Source: Sinotaia quadrata (taxonomy: Eukaryota > Mollusca > Gastropoda > Architaenioglossa > Viviparidae). From it: a stretch of 64,000 nt of DNA. The stretch spans positions 14,218,001 to 14,282,000 of the forward strand of contig CM054182.1 in the NCBI GenBank assembly GCA_028829895.1, given 5' to 3'. Of the stretch, positions 54,700 to 64,000 are shown piece by piece; the stretch's first letter is position 1, and each line of letters starts with the position of its first letter. The notes beneath the pieces are model-generated. The model was given only the letters and a program-made list of their open reading frames with translations. It searched no databases and was not told where the DNA came from. Both the position numbers and the translations under genes were made by a program.

Positions 54700-55035
54700 A
54701 TAAAAGAAGGATAATATAATGAAATTAAATTATTATGATAATAACATTGATCTACTATAGCTACATCTATTGTAGTAACGACAAAGTATATAGTAATGAC
54801 ATAGTTAGTATAATGACACCAACAATAACAATGAATTACTATAACTGCACCTATGACAACACATTAATACATTAATGGTATTAAAAAAGTCTATAATAAA
54901 AACTTTTTATTATAACATTATCTATAATAATATCGGAAACGACAATTAATTATGAAATGATATAGACAAAGAATTGTAAAACAATATAAACAGGGAATTT
55001 ATATGTGGCACCATAATAAAAATTAAGTACTTTAG
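54700..55035. other. AT-rich stretch with loose ATAATGACA words
   Basis: TAGTAATGACA-like and TATAATGACACC-like words foreshadow the next array. No gene seen. Confidence 0.45.
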
Positions 55036-55039
55036 TTAG

Positions 55040-55440
55040 ACAGGTAATGACAATGAACTACGTTAGTGAGACCTATAATGATAATGCACTACTTTGGTCA
55101 GACCTGTAATGACAATGCACTACTTTTGAGACCTGTAATGAAAATGAACTACTTCATTTGAGACCTGTAATGAAAATGAACTACTTCAGTGAGACCTGTA
55201 ATGACAATGAACTACTTCAGTGAGACCTGTAATGAAAATGAACTACTTCAGTGAGACCTGTAATGACAATGAACTACTTCAGTGAGACCTGTAATGACAA
55301 TGAACTACTTCAGTGAGACCTGTAATGACAATGAACTACTTCAGTGAGACCTGTAATGACAATGAACTACTTCAGTGAGACCTGTAATGACAATGAACTA
55401 CTTCAGTGAGACCTGTAATGATAGTAAATTACTCTATCAG
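55040..55440. repeat. Minisatellite, 31-bp unit, about 12 copies
   Basis: CTACTTCAGTGAGACCTGTA then ATGACAATGAA; central copies are identical, with a single GACAATG/GAAAATG variant. Confidence 0.96.
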
Positions 55441-55945
55441 TGATGCCTACAATGATAATTAATTACTAAAATAATGTATGAGGACAACGATGATGACGAG
55501 AGAGATATTTCAGGGACGATACGTCTGACTGACTTGTCTTGATAATGACGTTTATCTGATGGAAGCCTGCTTATTACAGTTGAAATGACCACTACCGACC
55601 AGTGCAAATGAGTACCAAGCAGCCACCCCAGTTGGACAAGTAGGTGCGGGTGCAATTTGCTGCCTACCAAAACCGTAAAATGAAGAACTCTGACAAATTC
55701 TAAAACAAGTTTGCCTCTTTCAATGTTCTCGCGGACAGTGAATATCTTCTGCATAAAAAATGCTATCTGTCTGAAAATGGACATCTCTCTCTTTCTCTCT
55801 CTCTTTCACGCACACACACACATCAAATGTTTATCGCGCAACATTACTATCTGTAACGCTTGTATTTATTGTACGTATGAATGGTTCAAAGACTGCGATA
55901 TAAATATACTCCTATACTCTGTGTAACATATCAACAACTTTACAG
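55441..55945. other. Single-copy sequence with short CT/CA runs
   Basis: A 115-codon minus frame (55437-55784) spans moderately complex DNA but has no recognisable domain. CTCTCT and CACACA runs lie at about 55783-55822. Confidence 0.4.
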
Positions 55946-55949
55946 TATC

Positions 55950-56095
55950 GTGAACAAATAGCTTGAGTGCCATGCAAATAAATAGCTTCAAGTTGTACCA
56001 GACTGTCGCATTAGCATCAAGCTATAAATAGCACCAAAGTTGTACCAGTCTGTCGCGTGAGTACCATGCTATAAATAGCTCCAAAGCCGTAGAGC
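55950..56095. repeat. Tandem repeat, about 47-60 bp unit, 3 copies, with CTATAAATAG
   Basis: AGTTGTACCAGACTGTCGCA then TTAGCATCAAGCTATAAATA. CTATAAATAG at 56022-56031 and 56069-56078 exactly fits the MEF2 consensus and also looks TATA-like. Confidence 0.85.
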
Positions 56096-56159
56096 TCATG
56101 CCCGAAATGCACGCAGTCCACATACCTTGCAATAAATGTAATCAACGCCTAAGAGTCGT

Positions 56160-56768
56160 TTTCTTGTGCACTAAGTCTACGTCTCACGTAATCGACAATA
56201 AGAATCCCTTTCTTGTGCACTAAGTCTACGTCTCACGTAATCGACAATAGGAATCCCTTTCTTGTGCACTAAGTCTACGTCTCACGTAATCGACAATAAG
56301 AATCCCTTTCTTGTGCACTAAGTCTACGTCTCACGTAATCGACAATAGGAATCCCTTTCTTGTGCACTAAGTCTACGTCTCACGTAATCGACAATAGGAA
56401 TCCCTTTCTTGTGCACTAAGTCTACGTCTCACGTAATCGACAATAAGAATCCCTTTCTTGTGCACTAAGTCTACGTCTCACGTAATCGACAATAAGAATC
56501 CCTTTCTTGTGCACTAAGTATACGTCTCATGTAATCGACAATAAGAATCCCTTTCTTGTGCACTAAGTCTACGTCTCACGTAATCGACAATAAGAATCCC
56601 TTTCTTGTGCACTAAGTCTACGTCTCACGTAATCGACAATAAGAATCCCTTTCTTGTGCACTAAGTCTACGTCTCACGTAATCGACAATAAGAATCCCTT
56701 TCTTGTGCACTAAGTCTACGTCTCACGTAATCGACAATAAGAATCCCTTTCTTGTGCACTAAGTCTAA
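56160..56768. repeat. Minisatellite, 49-bp unit, 12 near-identical copies
   Basis: CGTCTCACGTAATCGACAAT then AAGAATCCCTTTCTTGTGCA and CTAAGTCTA, stepping by exactly 49 from 56180 to 56719. The main variant is AATAAG/AATAGG. Confidence 0.97.
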
Positions 56769-57265
56769 TGACGAGTCTAATAACATTAAGTTGTTCTAAT
56801 CAAAAATTAATGTGTGACACCTTGGAAAAATGCTTCCTGGGGGAGGTGGGTTCGGAGGGTTTGTGTGAGGATGGTACCTCTGAAAATGTGGAAAAGATAT
56901 GTCATTCTAGAATAATGCACCTGTGCTCGTGACTTGGAGAGGAACTTGCAGTATGTTTTGTGGCGACAGGTGAACAAGCCTGCCGTTGTTCTTCGGACAG
57001 ATTTTATGTTGGTAAGTGACGTGTAGTCACTTTAACTGCCGAACTAAAATAGTCGTTTCGTTAAATTATTCACGCCTCTTGGGTTACGTGTAAGATGTAA
57101 ATAAAATAAAAAAATCCACTAAGAACAATTTCCCAGTTTGTAACGTCGACCGCAAAATATGTCAATCCCTTTCCCTTAATGCATGACGTCATTTGTCAGG
57201 CACGACGCTGCCTCGAGCACTTACATAGGACTGCATTTATCGCCAACAACCAAAAAAAAAATACT
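56769..57265. other. Complex island
   Basis: Non-repetitive, moderately GC-rich. It contains CATGACGTCATTTG at about 57182 (CRE-like) and a GGGGGAGGTGGGTTCGGAGG stretch near 56840. No coding frame recognised. Confidence 0.4.
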
Positions 57266-57284
57266 TTGCCTGTAATATTATTTA

Positions 57285-57660
57285 TGACGACTAACTGTCA
57301 AATCAAAATACATTACATTTAAGGCTATATATAACTAAGTGTCAAAACAAAATACATTACATTTAGTACCTATTTATGACTAAGTGTCAAAACAAAATAC
57401 ATTATATTTAGTAGCTATTTATGACTAAGTGTCAAAACAAAATACATTACATTTAGTACCTATTTATGACTAAGTGTCAAAACAAAATACATTACATTTA
57501 ATAGCTATTTATGACTAAATGTCAAAACAAAATCATTACATTTAGTAGCTATTTATGACTAAGTGTCAAAACAAAATACATTACATTTAGTAGCTATTTA
57601 TGACTAACTGTCAAAACAAAATACAGTTAGTAGTTATTTATGACTGTCCAAACAAAATAT
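57285..57660. repeat. Minisatellite, 45-bp unit, 8 copies
   Basis: GTCAAAACAAAATACATTAC then ATTTAGTAGCTATTTATGAC and TAAGT. Confidence 0.94.
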
Positions 57661-58190
57661 TTTACCTTCTGTACTAAGTGTCAAAGCAAAATACTTTACC
57701 TTAAGTACTAATTATGACTCACTGTCAGAACAAAATACTTTACGTTAAGTACTAATTATGACCTACTGTCAGAACAAAATACTTTACCTTAAGTACTAAT
57801 TATGAATCACTGTCAAAACAAAATACTTTACATTAAGTATCTATTTATGACTCATTATCAAAACATAATACTTTACCTTTAACAGTTAATTATTACTGAC
57901 TTTATCAAAACAAAATATTTTGCGCTTAGAAGTTAAGTATGACTGATTTTATCACAACACACATTGACTTCAATAGCTGCATATCGTTCTTTATCAAACA
58001 AAATACTTTACTTTAAAACTTTATCAAAACAGCACACATCACCTTTAATAGCTTATTATTTGTCTTTATTGCAAAATATTTTACCTATAACTTTATCAAA
58101 CCAGATTTAATAACTATGGATGTGTCTTTATTGCAAAATACTTTACCTACTATAGTTATGTAAATATATTTTATCATACTAAATGTTTTG
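57661..58190. repeat. Degenerate continuation with AAATACTTTACC core
   Basis: CAAAATACTTTACCTTAAGT then ACTAATTATGACTCACTGTC in about nine increasingly diverged units. Confidence 0.85.
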
Positions 58191-58795
58191 ACCTATAGTA
58201 ATCAGTAAGTATGTCTTTGTCTTTTTCAGACCAAATACTTTATTTCTAGCAGACAGATATTTGTATTTTCAAGAACAAATACTTTATTTCTAGCAAACAA
58301 ATATTTGTCTTTATCAGACCAAATACTTTATTTCTAGCAGACAGATATTTGTCTTTTTCAGACCAAATACTTTATTTCTAGCAGATAAATATTTGTATTT
58401 TTCAGATCAAATACATTATTTCTAGCAGACAGATTTTTGTCTTTTTCAGATCAAATACATTATTTCTAGTAGATAGATATTTTCTTTATTTATACCAAAA
58501 CTTAATTTCTTATAGACAAATATTTGTCTTTTTAAGACCAAATACTTTATTACTAGTAGATATATATTTTTTCTTTTTCATACCAAATACTTTATTTCTA
58601 GCAGATAAAATATTTGTCTTTATTCATAGCAAAACTTAAGTTCTAGTAGACAGAAATTGTCTTTTTACAGACGAAATACTTTATTTCTAGTAGATAGATA
58701 TTTGTCTTTTTCATACCAAATATTCGATTTCATCTAGATAGATAGTTGTCTTTATCAGACCAAATATTCTACTGCATTCATCTCACATTTTTTTT
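58191..58795. repeat. Minisatellite, about 44-bp unit, about 12 copies
   Basis: GACCAAATACTTTATTTCTA then GCAGATAGATATTTGTCTTT and TTCA. Confidence 0.92.
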
Positions 58796-59285
58796 TTTAG
58801 TTTCTGTAGTTTGCATTAGTATATACCACACACAATACTTTATCTGTAGTTAATAATGTACTTACTTTAGCACACACAATACTTTACCTAATAATGTACT
58901 TACTTTACCACACACAATACCAATAGTTAATAATGTACTTACTTTACCACACACAATACCTATAGTTAATAATTTACTTACTTTACCACACACAATACCT
59001 ATAGTTAATAATGTACTTACTTTACCACACACAATTCTATACTATAGTTAATAATGTACTTACTTTACCACACACAATATCTATAGTTAATAATGTACTT
59101 AACTTTACCACACACAATACTTTACCTATAGCTAATAATGTACTTACTTTATCAAACACAACACTTTACCTATAGTAGTTAAACAATTGTCTCTATCTGA
59201 CAAAATACTTTACCTATAGCAGTTAAGAATGATGAAATTATTACTTTAACTTCAATGGATATGCAGTGTTTATCATACATTTTTT
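58796..59285. repeat. Minisatellite, about 39-bp unit, about 10 copies
   Basis: CACACACAATACTTTACCTA then TAGTTAATAATGTACTTACT and TTAC; the last two copies (59160-59230) are diverged. Confidence 0.92.
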
Positions 59286-59289
59286 TTAG

Positions 59290-59475
59290 CTATAATAAAT
59301 ACACATTTACTGCTCTATTGATGACAAAATAGTTTCATGGAATACACATTTACTGGTCTATTGATGACAAAATAGTTACATGGAATACACATTTACTGGT
59401 CTATTGATGACAAAATAGTTACATGGAATACACATTTACTGGTCTATTGTTGACAAAATAGTTACTTATATAGCA
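59290..59475. repeat. Minisatellite, 44-bp unit, 4 copies
   Basis: AATACACATTTACTGGTCTA then TTGATGACAAAATAGTTACA and TGG. Confidence 0.95.
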
Positions 59476-59479
59476 GGTA

Positions 59480-59850
59480 CTGGCCATTACACAAATTACT
59501 TTAGCTTGAAAATTACACAAAATACTTTAGCTTGAATAATTAAACAAAATACTTTAGCTTGAATAATTACACAAATTACTATAGCTTGAAAATTACACAA
59601 AATACTTTAGCTTGAATAATTAAACAAAATACATTAGTTTGGATAATTACACAAATTACTATAGCTTGAAAATTACACAAAATACTTTAGCTTGAATAAT
59701 TACACAAATTACTACAGCTTGAATAATTACACAAAATACTTTAGCTTGAATAATTACTCAAATTACTACAGCTTGAATAATTACACAGATTGCTATAACT
59801 TGAATAATTACACAAATTACTTTAGCTTGAATAATTACTCAAAATAAAAG
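59480..59850. repeat. Minisatellite, 27-bp unit, about 14 copies
   Basis: CTTGAATAATTACACAAAAT then ACTTTAG, with an ATTACTATAG variant. Confidence 0.94.
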
Positions 59851-59940
59851 ACTTCTGAGTTGTGGATATAAAGAACTTCTGAGTTGTGGATATAAAGGAT
59901 TTCTGAGTTGTGGACATTAAGGATTTCCGAGGTGTGCATA
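59848..59940. repeat. 24-27 bp tandem repeat, 4 copies
   Basis: ACTTCTGAGTTGTGGATATA then AAG. Confidence 0.92.
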
Positions 59941-59944
59941 TACG

Positions 59945-60240
59945 TGTTTTGTTGACACTTGGCTGCACAAAGCTTGTTATGTGACTTTAATGACACTTGG
60001 TTACGTAAAGCTTATTAATTGAATTTAATGATGACAATTGGCTACGTAAAGCTTGTTTAGTGTCTTTAATGATGACACTTTGTACTTTAAAGCTTGTTAA
60101 GTGACTTTAATGATGACACTTGGTTACTTAAAGTTTGTTAAGTGATGATTTTAATGTTGACACATGGTTACGAAAAGCTTGTTCAATGACTTTAGTGATG
60201 ATGCTTGGTCACGTGGCCTGTTAAGTGACGGTATTGATGA
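59945..60240. repeat. Minisatellite, 41-bp unit, 7 copies
   Basis: GACACTTGGTTACGTAAAGC then TTGTTAAGTGACTTTAATGAT, starting at 59954, 59992, 60033, 60074, 60115 and 60159. Confidence 0.92.
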
Positions 60241-60254
60241 AGCCGCCTCGTTTA

Positions 60255-60460
60255 AAGTATGTTTACTGGCCTTATTGATTACACATACATAATGTCTGTT
60301 TACTGGTCTTATTGATTACACATACTCACATAATGTCTGTTTACTGACCTTATTGATTACACATACTCACATAATGTCTGTTTACTGGCCTTATTGATTA
60401 CACATACTCACATAATGTCTGTTTACTGGCCTTATTGATGATACATACCCGAAGTTTGTG
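60255..60460. repeat. Minisatellite, 41-bp unit, 5 copies
   Basis: ATGTCTGTTTACTGGCCTTA then TTGATTACACATACTCACATA at 60292, 60332, 60373 and 60414. Confidence 0.94.
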
Positions 60461-60664
60461 GAATGAATGACACATAAGGTGTACAGAGCGACTCTCTTGA
60501 ACGACACATGCTGACCTATCACCTAATAAATGACACTGATGACACATGTACATTTAGAGGTTACAGAGTGTAAATAATGATTACACGTACCACCTACGGT
60601 TTGTAGGTGACATATTTTTAAAGTCTGTAAAATGATTTCACTATGGTTTCATTTGCTGACCTCT
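60461..60664. other. Short non-repetitive or decayed stretch
   Basis: ATGACACAT-like words recur loosely; no gene. Confidence 0.4.
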
Positions 60665-60865
60665 AGATAAAAAATCTTCATCGATCACACTAGCTGACTT
60701 TCAGCCTATATAGTGACTTCATTTCATCACATGTTAATCGTCATCGATCACACTACTGACTTTCAGCCTATATAGTGACTTCAATTCATTACATGTTAAT
60801 CTTCATCGATCACACTAGCTGACTTTCAGCCTATATAGTGACTTCATTTCATCACATGTTCATCA
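60665..60865. repeat. Tandem repeat, about 62-bp unit, 3 copies
   Basis: CATCGATCACACTAGCTGAC then TTTCAGCCTATATAGTGACT and TCATTTCATCACATGTTAAT. Confidence 0.94.
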
Positions 60866-61165
60866 CTACCTCAGTGATTACATGTTAATCTAAAGTTTAA
60901 TAACTTCAGTGATTACACATTCATCTAAAGTTTTTAATGACCTCAATGACTACATGTTAATCTAAAGCTTTTAATGATCTAATGATTACATGTAAATCTA
61001 AATCACCTCAATGATTACATGTTAATCTAAAGTTTTTAATGACCTCAATGATTACATGTTAATCTAAAGTTTTTAATGACCCTAATGGTTACATGTTAAT
61101 CTAAAGTTTTTAATGACCTCAATGGTTACATGTTACTAAAGTTTTTAATGACTTCATTGATTATA
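60866..61165. repeat. Minisatellite, about 37-bp unit, 8 copies
   Basis: CTCAATGATTACATGTTAAT then CTAAAGTTTTTAATGAC; the ACATGTTAAT word is shared with the preceding 62-bp array. Confidence 0.92.
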
Positions 61166-61309
61166 TCTACTCACCTACAATGTGAAAAGCGCGTTTCCTT
61201 CTGATATGCTAATCAATTCTGCTCTTTTACTTCTTATTTGTGCATCACGTGTCTCATATGTAATTTTCCTTCGCTACTTGCCCATTATAAATAATCTTGA
61301 GGTAAAGAT
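61166..61309. other. Short single-copy stretch
   Basis: Nothing recognised. Confidence 0.4.
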
Positions 61310-61970
61310 TTTAAATAAATACTCATAACAGAAAACTGTATGACTTAAGTACCCTTAACACATAAAACTTCATGACATAAATATAAAACTTCCAAACATA
61401 GTTACCCTTGAAATAAAACTCTATGACAAAAATACCCTTTAATATAACTTCATGATATACATATTCGTGACAAAATTAACTTTAAGCACCATGATATAAA
61501 TATGCTAGACTTTCAAAATTACGATATAAATATTCTTGACATAAACTTCATGACATGGATTCTCTAATCTTAAACTTCATGGCATAAGTACCCTTGACAT
61601 GAAACATCTTGACATAAATGCCTTGAACCAAATCGTAATGACATAAATACCTCGATATAAAACTTCATGGCATAAGTACCCTTGACATGAAACATCTTGA
61701 CATAAATGCCTTGAACCAAATCGTCATGACATAAATACCTCGATATAAAACTTCATGGCTGTAGCATCCTTGACCTTTTAAAATCATAACACAAATACTC
61801 TTGTCATAAAACTTCATGACAATAATATCCTTGTCTTTAAAACCATCGCATAAATATCCTTGTCAAATACCTCATACATTATAATTTAAATATCCTTGTC
61901 AAATACCTCATACATTATAATTTAAATATCCTTGTCACATCTACTTCATGACAGAAAATATTACTCCAAA
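61310..61970. repeat. Degenerate repeat, about 29-33 bp, with an 88-bp duplication
   Basis: ACTTCATGACATAAATACCC then TTGACATAAA in loose copies. Within it CTTCATGGCATAAGTACCC at 61575 and 61663 (and a partial at 61751) marks a recent 88-bp tandem duplication. Confidence 0.88.
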
Positions 61971-62049
61971 CAACATCAATATGTGTCTAATTTATTTTCA
62001 ATGTCATAAAACTTCTAAAAAATTACTGGTCCAATTCTTCTGACAGTGT

Positions 62050-62470
62050 AACCTACTGCCCTAGGTCATGTGATCAAGTGCCATAGCACATAAATTGACC
62101 TGATGCCATAGCATGTAACTGACATGGTATCATAACACATCACTGACATAGTACCATAGCACATAACTGACCTGGTATCTTAACACACAATTGACCTGGT
62201 ACCATAACACACAATTGACATGGTGCTATAACACATAAAATGACCTGGTATCATAACACACAACTGACACGGTATCATAGCACATAATTGACATTGTGCC
62301 ATAGCACGTAACTGTCCTGGTATTATAACACATAATTGACATGGTACCATAGCACTTAATTAACTGCTATTGTAACACATAACTGACCTGGTAACATAAC
62401 ACATAACTGACATGGCACCAAAGCACTTAACTGACATTGCACCATAACACATAATTGACCTGGTACTATA
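62050..62470. repeat. Minisatellite, 24-bp unit, about 17 copies
   Basis: ACATAACTGACCTGGTACCA then TAGC/TAAC. Confidence 0.93.
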
Positions 62471-62474
62471 CAAT

Positions 62475-62585
62475 AAGAAGACTGGCAACAAATGACTAGG
62501 AAGACTAGCAGCGACCGAAACACTAAGAAGACTGGCAATGAATGACTAGGAAGACTGGCAATGAATGAAACACTAAGAAGCAGAT
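62475..62585. repeat. Short repeat of AAGACTGGCAATGAATGA
   Basis: Four copies with alternating ACTAGG and AACACTAAG spacers. Confidence 0.85.
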
Positions 62586-62884
62586 TTACATTGAAATATA
62601 AGAAGTGCTATTACATTAAGCAGTACACTGAACGAGCGATAAACAATTAAGCAGAACTATGTACGTGATAGACATATATTTAATTAAAACAATAAAATAG
62701 CTTTTGTCACAATAAAATATGGTAGAGTGTTTAGTTCACACTAAAGCTGCTCATATTGGGGTTAAAAAAGTTCATTTCATACGGGTAGTATGTTCGTTAT
62801 CGTTCTGGAACTTTCGATTTCCACAAATACAGGTAAAAAGGTTTTCATTAAAACGCTTTCTAAAATGGTCAAACTTCATCCATA
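62586..62884. other. AT-rich single-copy stretch
   Basis: A 60-codon plus frame (62719-62901) has no recognisable domain. Confidence 0.4.
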
Positions 62885-63465
62885 CACACATAAAATCATA
62901 AAAATCGAACTATTTAAGGCCATCCACACATAAAATAGGCAAAAATCGAACAATTTAAGGCCATCCACACATAAAATAAGCAAAAATAGAACTGTTTAAA
63001 GCCATCCACACACACAATCAGCAAAAAATCGAACTATTTAAGGTCGTCCATACATACAATCAGTCAGCAAAAATTGAACTGTTTAAGGCCATCCACACAC
63101 ACAATCAGCAAAAATAGAACTGTTTAAGGCCATCCACACACACAATCAGCAAAAATAGAACTGTTTAAGGCCATCCACACACACAATCAGCAAAAATAGA
63201 ACTGTTTAAGGCCATCCACACACACAATCAGCAAAAATAGAACTGTTTAAGGCCATCCACACACAATCAGCAAAAATAGAACTGTTTAAGGCCATCCACA
63301 CACACAATCAGCAAAAATAGAACTGTTTAAGGCCATCCACACACACAAACAGCAAAAATAGAACTGTTTAAGGCCATCCACACACACAAACAGCAAAAAT
63401 AGAACTGTTTAAGGCCATCCACACACACAAACAGCAAAAATAGAACTGTTTAAGGCCATCAGTGC
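62885..63465. repeat. Minisatellite, 40-bp unit, about 14 copies
   Basis: AAAATAGAACTGTTTAAGGC then CATCCACACACACAATCAGC; early copies carry ATCGAAC, later ones ATAGAAC, and the last four have CAAACAGC. Confidence 0.96.
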
Positions 63466-63695
63466 AAGGCCTCGTAAACACGCGCACATTCAGCAAGTGT
63501 AATTGATTGTTTGCGATCTTCATTGTGACGTTTAGCATACATATGCACGATAGCAAGTGTAAGTGATTGTTTAAACTCATGCTTGTGACGTTTAGAATGC
63601 ATATGCACAACAGCAAGTCTAACCGATTGCTTAGACTCATCCACGTGACGTTTAGCATACACGCAAAACCAGCAAGCCTAGCTGACGGTTTAAAC
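63466..63695. repeat. Minisatellite, 60-bp unit, 4 copies
   Basis: GTGACGTTTAGCATACATAT then GCACGATAGCAAGTGTAAGT and GATTGTTTAAACTCATC. As 60 is 20 codons, minus frames at 63368-63662 stay open; not called as genes. Confidence 0.93.
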
Positions 63696-64000
63696 TCATC
63701 TATTTTGGCTTCCTTAGATTAATGTCACTTTGCACCAGAAAAGCACGAGGATTTATTTATTTTCCTTGAAGTCATTGCCTCTAACTGACGCCCCTTCTAA
63801 ATCTCCAGTTGCCTCGCAGCTGTTGCAAAACTGCATGTGTCAGTCTTTGCATCACCTGAAGCTTGATAAGGGACATAATCTAGTCAGCGGAAGCGATGCA
63901 GCAGAAAGGCTGGCAGAAAGATGCAGTGATACACACGACGTTTTACCAATGGCAACACTCACTGTGTGGTCTGGCACCATCGCCTTGCCAGTTATGCTCC
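63696..64000. other. Complex island at window edge
   Basis: Non-repetitive, GC-richer DNA including AATGTCACTTTGCACC and CTCGCAGCTGTTGCAAAACT, continuing out of the window. No frame recognised. Confidence 0.4.

Noticed and set aside
1..64000. A novel multigene system or cluster
   Set aside because: No set of neighbouring plausible genes is present. The only protein signatures I can support are decayed LINE and hAT fragments.

Overview
This is 64 kb of AT-rich animal nuclear DNA in which I find no intact or recognisable host protein-coding gene, rRNA, tRNA or CRISPR array. Dozens of unrelated minisatellites, decayed LINE and hAT elements, long CA/GT, AT and CT microsatellites and the absence of operon-like ORFs mark it as a metazoan intergenic or giant-intron region. 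The style of the reverse transcriptase and hAT remnants would suit an invertebrate, perhaps a mollusc or other lophotrochozoan. That placement is a low-confidence inference.

Layout. (1) 1-8.6 kb: arrays with units of about 24 to 77 bp, separated by two more complex islands (4.0-4.8 and 6.6-7.1 kb). (2) 8.6-11.7 kb: a broken ZMYM1/DUF4371-like hAT transposon on the minus strand. An 875-bp TG...CA element with LTR-like features interrupts its transposase, and a 47-bp duplication lies over the junction. (3) 11.9-18.3 kb: further arrays, a 1.07-kb AGT/AGG trinucleotide tract, and a GC-richer island at 15.4-16.4 kb with a consensus CTCF core and YY1-type motifs. (4) 18.6-20.9 kb: two partial copies of the LTR-like family around a degenerate LINE reverse transcriptase ending at a T22G19 homopolymer junction. 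(5) 21-46.4 kb: a long succession of minisatellites with islands at about 22, 29.8, 31.4, 35.5, 36.8 and 42.8 kb. (6) 46.7-48.7 kb: a second fragment of the same LINE family, followed by another 3-prime part of the LTR-like family. (7) 50.35-51.64 kb: an internally deleted hAT of the GTF2IRD2/ZBED type inside a 50-bp tandem array. (8) 52.3-63.7 kb: nearly continuous arrays, including a run of adjoining arrays at 57.3-63.7 kb. (9) 63.7-64.0 kb: complex DNA that continues past the window.

Nothing works as a pathway here. The main content is repeat biology: local homogenisation, higher-order periods, shared cores drifting between adjacent arrays, and nested transposon decay. The islands may be exons, conserved non-coding elements or architectural sites, which the sequence alone cannot decide. 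Long open frames in the arrays are products of unit lengths divisible by three or of stop-free units, so they are not called as genes. Array boundaries and copy counts were read by eye and may be off by part of a unit.
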